Assembly (NCBI RefSeq): GCF_900217235.1
Contig: NZ_LT907975.1
Location: 3,881,001-3,945,000, forward strand
Length of the DNA: 64,000 nucleotides
Origin: Pseudodesulfovibrio profundus
Lineage (GTDB): Bacteria > Desulfobacterota > Desulfovibrionia > Desulfovibrionales > Desulfovibrionaceae
Direction of reading: 5' to 3'
Position 1 is the stretch's first letter; every line of letters begins with the position of its first letter. This document shows, piece by piece, positions 9,852 to 18,721 of this stretch. Position numbers and translations under genes: made by a program. The notes under the pieces were generated by a model. The model was given only the letters and a program-made list of their open reading frames with translations, searched no databases and was not told the origin of the DNA.

Positions 9852-10826
9852 TTAGTCTATGGATTCAACAGGAAGGGTGATTGTGAAAATTGAGCCTTTC
9901 CCTGGAGAGCTGTGCAGGTAGATGGTGCCATTCAGGAGTTCGACGATCTTCTTTACTACGGCCAATCCGAGGCCGACACCTTTGCTTCTCTTCCAGCGCG
10001 ATGTTTCCACCTGTTCATAGGGCTCAAATATCATCTCCTGATTTTCCAGAGGGATACCCGGACCTGTGTCCCCTATGGAGATGACAAGCCGACTGTCAGG
10101 GGAGTTCTGATAGCTGCATGTGAATGTAACACGTCCGGCTTCAGTGAACTTGATGGCATTGCCGAGAATGTTCAGACAGATGAGGCGCAGCCACCCCTCA
10201 TGTCCCACCAACCGCTCGGGTACATCGTCATCCACTGAAACAGATAATTCCAATCCTCTTGATTCGGCGGTTACACGAGTGATCCGCTCAATGGATGTCA
10301 CAACCTTTCGTAGGGAGAAGGGGGCGCTGCGCACAATTTCCTGCTGTTGCGACAGGCTGGAAAAGAGAAGAACGTCATTGATGAGCAATTGCAGGTTGTT
10401 CATGCTTTCCCGGGCCAAATCCACCATTTCATACGCGTGGCTGTCGCACGCATCTTTACTAACCAGCTTCAGAGCACTCATGGCCCCGCCGAGCGGTCCT
10501 TTGAGTTCATGGCAGGCTATGGCCATGAATTCTTCCTTGGATTTCGTCAGGTCGTGTATGCGGTCATACGCTTCCTGCAGCTCGTTTCGTGCATCCTCTA
10601 TTGCTTTATTTTTCTGAAATACTTCTCTTTTTCGGCGGTAGGAATAGATGGCGAGACAGATGAGCGCGATGGGCAGTATCAGTGCGGCTTCGTCTAGCTC
10701 AAGGTCTTCGTGGGTTCTGCTGAAATCATGGAATCGTTCGAATCCATCCATTGATGACAGCAGGGAAAATCCACCCACCAGTATCAGGGCATATAGGATC
10801 AATTCAAACTGGAGTACTCTTCTCAT
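9852..10826 (-). CDS. Membrane sensor histidine kinase
   Basis: A 324-residue kinase with two N-terminal membrane segments (about 5-24 and 45-63), a coiled linker, a HisKA dimerisation helix with the phospho-acceptor in FMAIACHELKGPLGG, and a complete HATPase domain: N-box LGNAIKFTEAG, G1 IGDTGPGI, G2 GVGLGLAVV. The periplasmic loop is only about 20 residues, so it is unlikely to bind a ligand by itself. No response regulator is encoded nearby. It converges on the IS-split binding protein; a functional link between the two is possible but unproven. Confidence 0.92.
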   Translation of the reverse strand: MRRVLQFELILYALILVGGFSLLSSMDGFERFHDFSRTHEDLELDEAALILPIALICLAIYSYRRKREVFQKNKAIEDARNELQEAYDRIHDLTKSKEEFMAIACHELKGPLGGAMSALKLVSKDACDSHAYEMVDLARESMNNLQLLINDVLLFSSLSQQQEIVRSAPFSLRKVVTSIERITRVTAESRGLELSVSVDDDVPERLVGHEGWLRLICLNILGNAIKFTEAGRVTFTCSYQNSPDSRLVISIGDTGPGIPLENQEMIFEPYEQVETSRWKRSKGVGLGLAVVKKIVELLNGTIYLHSSPGKGSIFTITLPVESID

Positions 10827-11023
10827 GGCGGCATACTATCATGAATGGGGCAAGAGGAATAGCTGCAATATTCTGGGTTGTTAGCTCTTGTCGGTAGGCT
10901 CTCACCCATTCACATTCTTGGATTTTTTTCTTCGACCGAACAATAAGTGGCTATTTCAGACGCACAAGGTAGGAAATAGCAGATGGCTGATACCGTGTTG
11001 TCTGTGTGAAAATAATCCCATGT
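10827..11023. other. AT-rich spacer left of IS copy 2
   Basis: I see no gene here. If IS copy 2 simply interrupted the HEPN-like gene, the missing C-terminus should lie here on the minus strand. Reading on gives only about 20 further codons before a stop, with no recognisable match, so the original 3' end may have been lost. Confidence 0.5.
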
Positions 11024-12291
11024 GAGACCTCTGCGCATCCCCTTTTCGCGTCCGTGCCTTGCGCTCCGCACCCAATTTGATGTTCTGACCGCACCCCAGC
11101 TTGGGCTCATTCCCGGCCTTTTCCTGCCATTTCTGGCCGAAATGCCGGATTTTGGACGCACCTCTCCCTTCAGGCTCGCGCCAGTCGAACAGCTTTTTTC
11201 AAATTGAACGCCATGGCGAGGATGTGGAACTCTCCCTCCACCTTCTCACGACCCACGTATCGGGACCGAAAGAATGCGTAGCCACGTTTGAGTGTGCCGA
11301 AGGCCCGCTCGACTATTTGCCGAATGCTGCTGATGTCACGGTTGCGGGTCTTTTCGAAGTCTGTCAGCCTGCCGCCACGAGGCGTCTTGTCCATGGTTCC
11401 GTCCTCCAAATCGCGATCAAACAGAATGTCCCGGTTCTTCCCGCTGCAATAGCCCTTGTCCGCATAAACCCGTGCGCCGGGATCAAGGCCGACGCCATTC
11501 ACGAGCCGCTCGAATTCGCCCGTGTCCGAATGGTTCGCGGGAGTGATGTGACCACAGAGCAGAAACCCGTCTCGACTGTCCGTCGCGGCATGGAGCTTGT
11601 AGCCGTAATAGGCCCGATTTCTCTTGCGGAGCCAGGCCGCCTCCTCGTCATCCGAATAGCTGACCCGGCAGTCCACCGGCCCATCCTGTTCTTCGGCGTC
11701 CTCGGAACGGTCCTCAGGCATCACGTCGATAACCTTGCGCGGCCGCCGCTGCGACTCGACTACCGAGGCGTCCACCACGGCTCCCTCACGGACAAGAAGC
11801 CCTTGTCCTTCAAGCTGGCGGTTAAGCATGTCGAGCAAGGAGTCCAGCACCTTCAGGCGGATCAAACCGTTACGGAAACGGCATATGGTGGTCTCGTCCG
11901 GCACGTCGTCCTCGATGGAAAAACCGGTAAATCTGACAAAGGAGAGCCGGTCGAGCAGCGCCTGCTCCACGCCCGGATCACTCAGGTTGTACCAACGCTG
12001 CAAGAGCAGAATCTTGAACATCGCCAGAGGCGGATAGGCGGGATTGCCCACGGCGTTGGCCTTGCGCCTGATCTTCTTGCACAGAAAGGCGTTGATGGGC
12101 TGCCAGTCGATGAGTTCGTTGATCTCATCCAGAAATGTGGTCTTGGTTCTGCGGTGCCCCAGGAAGTAATCACCCAACCGAGGTCCTTTCTGCCGAATAG
12201 CCATGCCTTCCTCCTTTGGATGGAGAAATAATAGCATAATAAATCAAATAGTTAAAGAGTAAAAGTGTGGGCTTTGCCGTGCAGAGGTCTC
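11024..12291. mobile_element. IS5-like insertion sequence, copy 2 (1268 bp)
   Basis: Same ends and orientation as copy 1. Base 12272 is C where copies 1 and 3 have A. The flanks differ (..CCCATGT on the left, TAGTTAC on the right), so no target duplication is visible. That fits recombination or an adjacent deletion after insertion. Its right edge cuts the HEPN-like gene. Confidence 0.93.
11170..12204 (-). CDS. IS5-family transposase, copy 2
   Basis: A 344-residue protein identical to the product at 7926-8960, with the same ATG behind AAAGGAGGAAGGC and the same DDE residues (VDASVV, YADKGY, VERAFG). Confidence 0.95.
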   Translation of the reverse strand: MAIRQKGPRLGDYFLGHRRTKTTFLDEINELIDWQPINAFLCKKIRRKANAVGNPAYPPLAMFKILLLQRWYNLSDPGVEQALLDRLSFVRFTGFSIEDDVPDETTICRFRNGLIRLKVLDSLLDMLNRQLEGQGLLVREGAVVDASVVESQRRPRKVIDVMPEDRSEDAEEQDGPVDCRVSYSDDEEAAWLRKRNRAYYGYKLHAATDSRDGFLLCGHITPANHSDTGEFERLVNGVGLDPGARVYADKGYCSGKNRDILFDRDLEDGTMDKTPRGGRLTDFEKTRNRDISSIRQIVERAFGTLKRGYAFFRSRYVGREKVEGEFHILAMAFNLKKAVRLARA

Positions 12292-12586
12292 TAGTTACAT
12301 ATTTTAAAAAATCATCAGAAGCTTGAATTTTATACTCACAGTATCTTTCAACGAAATTGGCAAGCTTAACAATGTTGTGGCTGTTCCTTATTTTCTTGTA
12401 TTCTTTTACAATTTCATTTTGTCTAAATAAGACTATGTAAGATTTGATACTCACCTCGACAGCATACGACATCATTAGAATCCCAGCGTGAAACATTCCT
12501 TGTAGATAAAGCAATCTTCCTGCTGAATAATAACTAGAGCGAAGTTTTTTCCACTCGCGGCCATTTTCATTTTGTGTATTCGACAT
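12292..12586 (-). pseudogene. HEPN-like protein truncated by IS copy 2
   Basis: About 98 codons remain from the ATG at 12586, which follows ATATAGGTAAAGAC. The product has helical, HEPN-like character: a paired-helix pattern with LRSSYYSAGRLLYLQG, then MMSYAVEVSIKSYIVL. The reading runs into the IS end and would finish with IS-encoded residues. The stretch is clearly AT-richer than its neighbours, a sign of transfer. HEPN proteins are often toxins or defence RNases, but the catalytic RxxxxH motif is not seen, so that role is a guess. IS copy 3 lies 65 bases upstream of the start and may have displaced its promoter. Confidence 0.6.
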
Positions 12587-12651
12587 GTCTTTACCTATAT
12601 TTTTAAGCCAGTGGTTATTGAAGTTGTCAACCCCGCTACTTGACCATTTAT

Positions 12652-13919
12652 GAGACCTCTGCGCATCCCCTTTTCGCGTCCGTGCCTTGCGCTCCGCACC
12701 CAATTTGATGTTCTGACCGCACCCCAGCTTGGGCTCATTCCCGGCCTTTTCCTGCCATTTCTGGCCGAAATGCCGGATTTTGGACGCACCTCTCCCTTCA
12801 GGCTCGCGCCAGTCGAACAGCTTTTTTCAAATTGAACGCCATGGCGAGGATGTGGAACTCTCCCTCCACCTTCTCACGACCCACGTATCGGGACCGAAAG
12901 AATGCGTAGCCACGTTTGAGTGTGCCGAAGGCCCGCTCGACTATTTGCCGAATGCTGCTGATGTCACGGTTGCGGGTCTTTTCGAAGTCTGTCAGCCTGC
13001 CGCCACGAGGCGTCTTGTCCATGGTTCCGTCCTCCAAATCGCGATCAAACAGAATGTCCCGGTTCTTCCCGCTGCAATAGCCCTTGTCCGCATAAACCCG
13101 TGCGCCGGGATCAAGGCCGACGCCATTCACGAGCCGCTCGAATTCGCCCGTGTCCGAATGGTTCGCGGGAGTGATGTGACCACAGAGCAGAAACCCGTCT
13201 CGACTGTCCGTCGCGGCATGGAGCTTGTAGCCGTAATAGGCCCGATTTCTCTTGCGGAGCCAGGCCGCCTCCTCGTCATCCGAATAGCTGACCCGGCAGT
13301 CCACCGGCCCATCCTGTTCTTCGGCGTCCTCGGAACGGTCCTCAGGCATCACGTCGATAACCTTGCGCGGCCGCCGCTGCGACTCGACTACCGAGGCGTC
13401 CACCACGGCTCCCTCACGGACAAGAAGCCCTTGTCCTTCAAGCTGGCGGTTAAGCATGTCGAGCAAGGAGTCCAGCACCTTCAGGCGGATCAAACCGTTA
13501 CGGAAACGGCATATGGTGGTCTCGTCCGGCACGTCGTCCTCGATGGAAAAACCGGTAAATCTGACAAAGGAGAGCCGGTCGAGCAGCGCCTGCTCCACGC
13601 CCGGATCACTCAGGTTGTACCAACGCTGCAAGAGCAGAATCTTGAACATCGCCAGAGGCGGATAGGCGGGATTGCCCACGGCGTTGGCCTTGCGCCTGAT
13701 CTTCTTGCACAGAAAGGCGTTGATGGGCTGCCAGTCGATGAGTTCGTTGATCTCATCCAGAAATGTGGTCTTGGTTCTGCGGTGCCCCAGGAAGTAATCA
13801 CCCAACCGAGGTCCTTTCTGCCGAATAGCCATGCCTTCCTCCTTTGGATGGAGAAATAATAGCATAATAAATCAAATAGTTAAAGAGTAAAAGTGTGGGA
13901 TTTGCCGTGCAGAGGTCTC
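12652..13919. mobile_element. IS5-like insertion sequence, copy 3 (1268 bp)
   Basis: Same ends and orientation as the other copies. It is flanked by ATTTAT on both sides (12646-12651 and 13920-13925), a probable 6-bp target duplication, against 5 bp for copy 1. It lies just upstream of the truncated HEPN-like gene. Confidence 0.93.
12798..13832 (-). CDS. IS5-family transposase, copy 3
   Basis: A 344-residue protein identical to the other two transposases in the window, with start and catalytic residues as described for the first copy. Confidence 0.95.
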   Translation of the reverse strand: MAIRQKGPRLGDYFLGHRRTKTTFLDEINELIDWQPINAFLCKKIRRKANAVGNPAYPPLAMFKILLLQRWYNLSDPGVEQALLDRLSFVRFTGFSIEDDVPDETTICRFRNGLIRLKVLDSLLDMLNRQLEGQGLLVREGAVVDASVVESQRRPRKVIDVMPEDRSEDAEEQDGPVDCRVSYSDDEEAAWLRKRNRAYYGYKLHAATDSRDGFLLCGHITPANHSDTGEFERLVNGVGLDPGARVYADKGYCSGKNRDILFDRDLEDGTMDKTPRGGRLTDFEKTRNRDISSIRQIVERAFGTLKRGYAFFRSRYVGREKVEGEFHILAMAFNLKKAVRLARA

Positions 13920-14159
13920 ATTTATATCAAGTCGAAGCAAGTTAGATAGCCCTATAAGTCTCTTTTTTATATCAAAAAACCGATAACGCTTCAAGGTTCT
14001 GTGTCCTCCATTGATTGAAGGCATAATAAGCCCTAAATCTTGATTTTATAGACGTATGCTCTTTCGTCGATATGTGCTGTTGGGTAGAAGGAAAGGGGAG
14101 AGCTAGAACTCCACTCTTTTGCGGTTCTAGCTTTATATACCAAGAGTAAGCCTAGGAGA

Positions 14160-14197
14160 AAATCAAAAGGGACCTACGGCATGACCGTAAGTCCCTT
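14160..14197 (-). terminator. Terminator of tRNA-Arg
   Basis: On the minus strand the hairpin AGGGACTTACGG / CCGTAGGTCCCT (one mismatch) is followed by TTTTGATTTT, a few bases after the tRNA 3' end. The 240 bases between it and IS copy 3 are AT-rich and hold no gene that I can see. Confidence 0.85.
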
Positions 14198-14204
14198 GAA
14201 ATAC

Positions 14205-14281
14205 TGGCGCGCCAGGGAGGATTCGAACCCCCGGCCGTCGGCTTAGAAGGCCGATGCTCTATCCAACTGAGCTACTGGCGC
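14205..14281 (-). tRNA. tRNA-Arg (anticodon TCT)
   Basis: A 77-base cloverleaf read on the minus strand. Acceptor GCGCCAG pairs with CTGGCGC, followed by G and an encoded CCA. The D-arm is GCTCAGTTGGATAGAGC, the anticodon loop CTTCTAA gives TCT, and the T-arm carries GGTTCGAATCC. Its 3' end faces the IS-rich accessory stretch, the usual side for integrative elements, but no second copy of the tRNA end was seen. Confidence 0.97.
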
Positions 14282-14389
14282 GCTGGGCTTCCTGATATAA
14301 GAGAGACTTGCCTGAGGTCAAGTGTTAAGTGGTGTTATAGGTGAATCTTTTGGGTTTTCGCCGGTCACGCTTCCTGATAGGTATGTGGG

Positions 14390-15610
14390 GTGACACACTT
14401 TACCAATTATTCCGAATTATCTGCCTATATGGACCGGTTGGGGCTTTTTCACATGGACCTGACCCTGGATCGGATGCATGCCGTCTGGGAAAAACGGGGC
14501 ATTCCTGAAGTTCCCGTGGTACATGTGGTCGGCACCAACGGCAAGGGGTCTACTTCGGCTTTCCTGTGCTCCCTGGCCCGTGCTCACGGCGTCAAGGTGG
14601 GCATGTTTACCTCGCCGCATTTCGTGACACCGAGAGAGCGGGTGCAGATCAACCGGGCCATGCTTTCCCATGAGAAATGGGTGGAGCTGGCCAATGAACT
14701 GCTGGCTATTCCCGGTGCTGATTCGCTGACCTACTTTGAATTTCAGACGTCCCTTGCCATGCTCGCCTTTGAACGCAACAAGGTGCAGCTTGCCATTATG
14801 GAGGCAGGGCTGGGCGGAGACTATGATGCGACTAACGTGTTCAGCCCGTTTCTTACCCTGTACACGCCCATCGGCATGGATCATGTGGAGATTCTCGGCC
14901 CGACGCTGGTTGATATAGCCCGCGATAAAGCCGGAGCCATCCACCATGGAGGGACGGTTATCACCGGCCCGCAGGAAGGTGAGGTGATGAATGAGTTGCA
15001 GGCCCGCGCTCGTGACGTGGGCGCTCGTTTCATGTTCTCCGTTGATATCGCCGAGCCGGTGAAGGAACCGCTGGGCCTTGACGGCATCCACCAATCCACC
15101 AATGCTCAGTTGGGATTGGCTGGCTGGCGTTGGTATGCTGCCGGTCAGGAGGTGCGAAGCCTGCCGGAGACCGAGCGCTTCGGATTGAAGAGCGCATTCT
15201 TGCCGGGCAGGATGCAGAGTGTCGAACTGAATGGGCAAACGGTTATCCTTGATGGCGCGCACAACGGCCACGCTTTTGAAGCATTGACCGCTGCCCTTCG
15301 CTCGAAAGGCGTTCGCCCTTCGGCTGTGATTTTTGCCTGTCTGGGTGACAAGGACGCCGGACCGATAATTCCTCAATTGCTCGCCTTGACCGACGGACCT
15401 ATTGTTATACCGCAGATGCAGAATGACAGGGCAGGTGATCCTGATGGACTGGCAGCCAAAATTGGTGATAGGGCTCGTACTGCCGACTCCATGCAGGCGG
15501 CCCTTGCCTCATGCGAGGACATGGAAGGACCTGTTCTGGTTTGCGGTTCCTTGTATTTACTTGCGGAGTTTTATAGCTTGTACCCTGAATTCCTGACTTC
15601 ACAGAGATAG
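14390..15610 (+). CDS. folC: Bifunctional dihydrofolate/folylpolyglutamate synthase
   Basis: A 406-residue Mur-ligase-like enzyme that adds glutamate to dihydropteroate or folates. The ATP loop VVGTNGKGSTSAF sits near residue 46, followed by the MFTSPHFVTPRERVQIN motif and the EAGLGGDYDATNV segment, all typical of FolC. The start is GTG; the residues after it (NYSELSAYMDRLGLF) match the usual FolC N-terminus, so a later ATG is less likely. The stop lies 6 bases before selA. Confidence 0.93.
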   Translation: MTHFTNYSELSAYMDRLGLFHMDLTLDRMHAVWEKRGIPEVPVVHVVGTNGKGSTSAFLCSLARAHGVKVGMFTSPHFVTPRERVQINRAMLSHEKWVELANELLAIPGADSLTYFEFQTSLAMLAFERNKVQLAIMEAGLGGDYDATNVFSPFLTLYTPIGMDHVEILGPTLVDIARDKAGAIHHGGTVITGPQEGEVMNELQARARDVGARFMFSVDIAEPVKEPLGLDGIHQSTNAQLGLAGWRWYAAGQEVRSLPETERFGLKSAFLPGRMQSVELNGQTVILDGAHNGHAFEALTAALRSKGVRPSAVIFACLGDKDAGPIIPQLLALTDGPIVIPQMQNDRAGDPDGLAAKIGDRARTADSMQAALASCEDMEGPVLVCGSLYLLAEFYSLYPEFLTSQR

Positions 15611-15616
15611 ATCATA

Positions 15617-17020
15617 ATGAGTGAATTATACCGACACCTCCCGTCCATGGATCAGATTCTGGACGAATTGACCAAGGATGAAGATATCGCCGCCTTGCCT
15701 CGCCCGCTGGTGAAGGATCAGGCCGATGCGTTTCTGAATGTTTGCCGTGAGGAAATCCGGTCCGGTGCCGTAACCACGGCTGATCAACTGGAGTTGAAGG
15801 CTGTGCTTCCGCGCATGATCGCGTACGTCCGCGCCCATTCCAGACCGCATTTTCGGCGGGTGCTCAATGCCACAGGCGTTGTGGTGCATACCAACTTGGG
15901 GCGCTCCTTGCTGGCACGTTCGGCCATCGAAGCGGTTACCGAGGCATGTGGACATTACTCAAACTGTGAGTTCGATCTTTCAACAGGACAGCGTGGCAGC
16001 CGGTACTCACATGTGGAGCAGATTCTGTGTGATATCACCGGAGCCGAGGCCGCCCTTGTGGTCAATAACAATGCCGCTGCGGTTTTCATCATGCTCGAAA
16101 CCCTTGCCAAGGGGAAAGAGGTCATCGTGTCCCGCGGGCAGTTGGTGGAGATCGGCGGTTCGTTCCGCATACCGGATGTCATGACCAAATCCGGCGCGAC
16201 CTTGCACGAGGTCGGAGCCACCAATCGTGCGCACGTTCATGATTACGAAAACGCCATCAACGAGGACACCGGCGCGCTGATGCGGGTACATACTTCCAAC
16301 TTCCGTATCGTGGGCTTCACCAAGGAGGTCAGCCTGCCGGATATGCGCAAGCTGGGCGACAAATACAATCTGCCGGTCATCGAAGACCTGGGAAGCGGCT
16401 CTCTCTATTCATTGAAGGGTGAGGGCTTGATGGGTGAGCCGACCGTGCAGGAAGTGGTTGCGCAGGGTGCTGACGTTGTATCGTTCTCCGGCGACAAGGT
16501 GCTCGGCGGACCGCAGGCCGGTATCATTGTTGGTCGCAAGAAGTACATTGATCGTATCAAGAAGAATCCGGTCAACAGAGCCATGCGCATCGACAAGATG
16601 ACCCTGGCCGCCCTTGAGGCGACCCTGAGGCTCTATCTCGATATGGATGTGGCCCGACGCAAGATTCCGACGCTGCGCATGATCACCGCTTCACAGGAAT
16701 CGCTCAAAAGCAAGGCCAGAAGGTTGGCGGATGCCATTCGCTCAGAGCTGGGCGTCAAGGCAACCGTAGCCATGAAGAAAGGATTTTCCCGAGTGGGTGG
16801 CGGTGCGTTCCCCGAATACGATCTTCCCGGAACCATGATCACACTGGTAGTGGACGGTGTTGATGCCGAGGACCTGCGTGAGGAATTGCTCAATACCGAT
16901 CCGCCTCTGGTTGCGCGCATCGAGGACGATCTGTTCCTGCTCGATCCGCGCACACTGACCTCTACAGAATTGAAACTGGCTGCGTCCGCTCTGCGGCAGG
17001 CCGTGGACTCTTTGCAATAA
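15617..17020 (+). CDS. selA: L-seryl-tRNA(Sec) selenium transferase
   Basis: A 467-residue PLP enzyme that converts seryl-tRNA(Sec) to selenocysteyl-tRNA(Sec) using selenophosphate. The N-terminal domain has NATGVVVHTNLGRSLL and RGSRYSHVE; the PLP lysine is in SFSGDKVLGGPQAG near residue 295. Length is normal for SelA. It lies in folC-selA-aminopeptidase order with short gaps. Together with selB downstream it shows that this genome encodes selenocysteine; a candidate client is at 34611. Confidence 0.96.
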   Translation: MSELYRHLPSMDQILDELTKDEDIAALPRPLVKDQADAFLNVCREEIRSGAVTTADQLELKAVLPRMIAYVRAHSRPHFRRVLNATGVVVHTNLGRSLLARSAIEAVTEACGHYSNCEFDLSTGQRGSRYSHVEQILCDITGAEAALVVNNNAAAVFIMLETLAKGKEVIVSRGQLVEIGGSFRIPDVMTKSGATLHEVGATNRAHVHDYENAINEDTGALMRVHTSNFRIVGFTKEVSLPDMRKLGDKYNLPVIEDLGSGSLYSLKGEGLMGEPTVQEVVAQGADVVSFSGDKVLGGPQAGIIVGRKKYIDRIKKNPVNRAMRIDKMTLAALEATLRLYLDMDVARRKIPTLRMITASQESLKSKARRLADAIRSELGVKATVAMKKGFSRVGGGAFPEYDLPGTMITLVVDGVDAEDLREELLNTDPPLVARIEDDLFLLDPRTLTSTELKLAASALRQAVDSLQ

Positions 17021-17030
17021 GGATTATTTC

Positions 17031-18413
17031 ATGAGTAAAAAAGACACCCTCGAATACGAACCGAAATCGGCCTGGGAAGTCTATGCCGGTAAAAAAGATC
17101 GCAAAGCCATGGATGCCATGGCCAAACGGTATGTGGAATTTCTGAGCGAATGCAAAACCGAACGGCTTGTCATGGACTATGTCCGCAAGAAGGTGAAAAA
17201 AGCCGGGTTTGCTGATGATCTCAAGTCGTCGCAGGTGTATCGCTTCAACCGGAACAAGACCTGCTTCCTCGCTCGAAAGGGCAAGCGTCCGCTGAGCGAA
17301 GGATTCCGTCTTCTGGGCGCGCATGGCGATTGCCCTCGTCTGGATTTCAAGCAGCGTCCTTTCTATGAAGACACCGACATTGCACTGGCGAAAACCCATT
17401 ACTACGGTGGTATTCGCAAATACCACTGGCTCGCCATCCCGCTGGCCCTGCACGGAACCGTGGTCAAAAGGGACGGCACCGAAGTAACCGTGTGTATCGG
17501 TGAAGATCCGGGCGATCCCGTATTCACCATCACCGACCTGCTGCCGCACCTCGCTGCCAAGGAAATGTCCAAGAAGGTGGAGGATGCCTTTGAGGCCGAA
17601 AAGCTCAACATTGTCATGGGGCAATCCCCGGTGGGCAAGGGCAAGAAGGATGATGAGATCAAGGCACCGGTAAAACGTCACCTGCTCGAGTTGCTGCACA
17701 AGAAATATGACATTGAGGAAGCCGATTTCATCAGTGCTGAAATGCAGGCTGTTCCGGCAGGTCCGGCCCGGTACGTCGGGTTGGATGAGTCTCTGATCGG
17801 CGGGTACGGTCAGGATGACCGGTCCAGCGTATTCTGCGCACTGGAGGCCTTCCTGGAAGAGCCGGAGCCGGAATATGCTCAGATCGTGCTGTTCTGGGAC
17901 AAGGAAGAGATCGGGTCTGTCGGAGCCACGGGCGCTACCTCGCTGTTCTTCGAGTACTGCATGGAAGAACTGCTGGATTCCTGGGAACCCGGTGTCCGTC
18001 TTTCCAAGGTCATGCTCAACGGTTCGGCCCTGTCTGCGGATGTTTCCGCTGCCATGGACCCGGATTTCAAGGATGTGTACGAACCGCTCAATGCGGCACG
18101 ACTCGGCTATGGTCCCTGCTTCAACAAGTTCACGGGACACCGGGGCAAGGTCGGCGCGAACGATGCGCACCCCGATTTCATCGGCTGGCTGCGACGCATT
18201 TTCGATGACGCGGGAATTCCGTGGCACATGTCCGAACTGGGCAAGGTGGACGTCGGAGGCGGCGGTACCGTTGCCAAGTTCCTCGCCATCTACGGCATGG
18301 ATGTCATTGACGTCGGTGTGCCGGTGCTCTCCATGCACTCACCCTTCGAGATATCGTCCAAGGCGGATATCTACGCCTGCACGCTGGCTTTCAGGGAGTT
18401 CCTGAAAAACTAG
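17031..18413 (+). CDS. M18 family zinc aminopeptidase
   Basis: A 460-residue aspartyl/aminopeptidase I-type enzyme. Metal and catalytic positions can be placed at GAHGDCPRLDFK (His and Asp), GYGQDDRSSVF, the Glu pair in WDKEEIGSVGA, and the C-terminal HSPFEISSKADI histidine. The family works as large tetrahedral cytosolic complexes that trim N-terminal residues. It lies 10 bases after selA and before selB; nothing in its sequence suggests a role in selenium metabolism. Confidence 0.92.
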   Translation: MSKKDTLEYEPKSAWEVYAGKKDRKAMDAMAKRYVEFLSECKTERLVMDYVRKKVKKAGFADDLKSSQVYRFNRNKTCFLARKGKRPLSEGFRLLGAHGDCPRLDFKQRPFYEDTDIALAKTHYYGGIRKYHWLAIPLALHGTVVKRDGTEVTVCIGEDPGDPVFTITDLLPHLAAKEMSKKVEDAFEAEKLNIVMGQSPVGKGKKDDEIKAPVKRHLLELLHKKYDIEEADFISAEMQAVPAGPARYVGLDESLIGGYGQDDRSSVFCALEAFLEEPEPEYAQIVLFWDKEEIGSVGATGATSLFFEYCMEELLDSWEPGVRLSKVMLNGSALSADVSAAMDPDFKDVYEPLNAARLGYGPCFNKFTGHRGKVGANDAHPDFIGWLRRIFDDAGIPWHMSELGKVDVGGGGTVAKFLAIYGMDVIDVGVPVLSMHSPFEISSKADIYACTLAFREFLKN

Positions 18414-18436
18414 ATGGCGACATTGTTATGAATTGA

Positions 18437-18467
18437 AAAGGCGCAGGAGTATCCTGCGCCTTTTTTT
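18437..18467 (+). terminator. Terminator after the aminopeptidase
   Basis: AAAGGCGCAGGA / TCCTGCGCCTTT hairpin with a four-base loop or less and seven T. It ends the folC-selA-aminopeptidase unit, so selB probably has its own promoter. Confidence 0.92.
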
Positions 18468-18721
18468 GTTGGTGGGGCGAAGTGGTTCTGAGCGCATGGC
18501 TACGTCCGTATCCACGGGAACCCAGGAATGTTTCATGAAATCATCGAGACCTGTAGATGTCTGCGACAAAGACGGCAGGGCCTTCAAAGGGTATGGGCAT
18601 GACGACCTCCCTGGTGCCGGTCCATGGCGAGTGTTGTTTTCTTGTGACTGGAGCCGATTTACACTACTATGCGCCCCTTGGTACCCGAATCAAATGGATC
18701 AGGAAAGATAAGGATACATAT
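18468..18721 (+). other. Leader region before selB
   Basis: About 250 bases without a supported gene. The selB frame is open through part of it, but no family similarity appears before the ATG at 18722. Apart from the promoter candidate at 18642 I see no element. Confidence 0.5.
18642..18670 (+). promoter_or_regulatory. Possible sigma-70 promoter of selB
   Basis: TTGTGA, 17 bases, TACTAT; each box matches four of six consensus bases. It lies about 50 bases before the selB start and after the upstream terminator. Confidence 0.35.

Noticed and set aside
11024..13919. IS copies 2 and 3 as ends of a composite transposon
   Set aside because: The outer flanks share no direct repeat, the cargo is a gene fragment, and copy 3 has its own target repeat.
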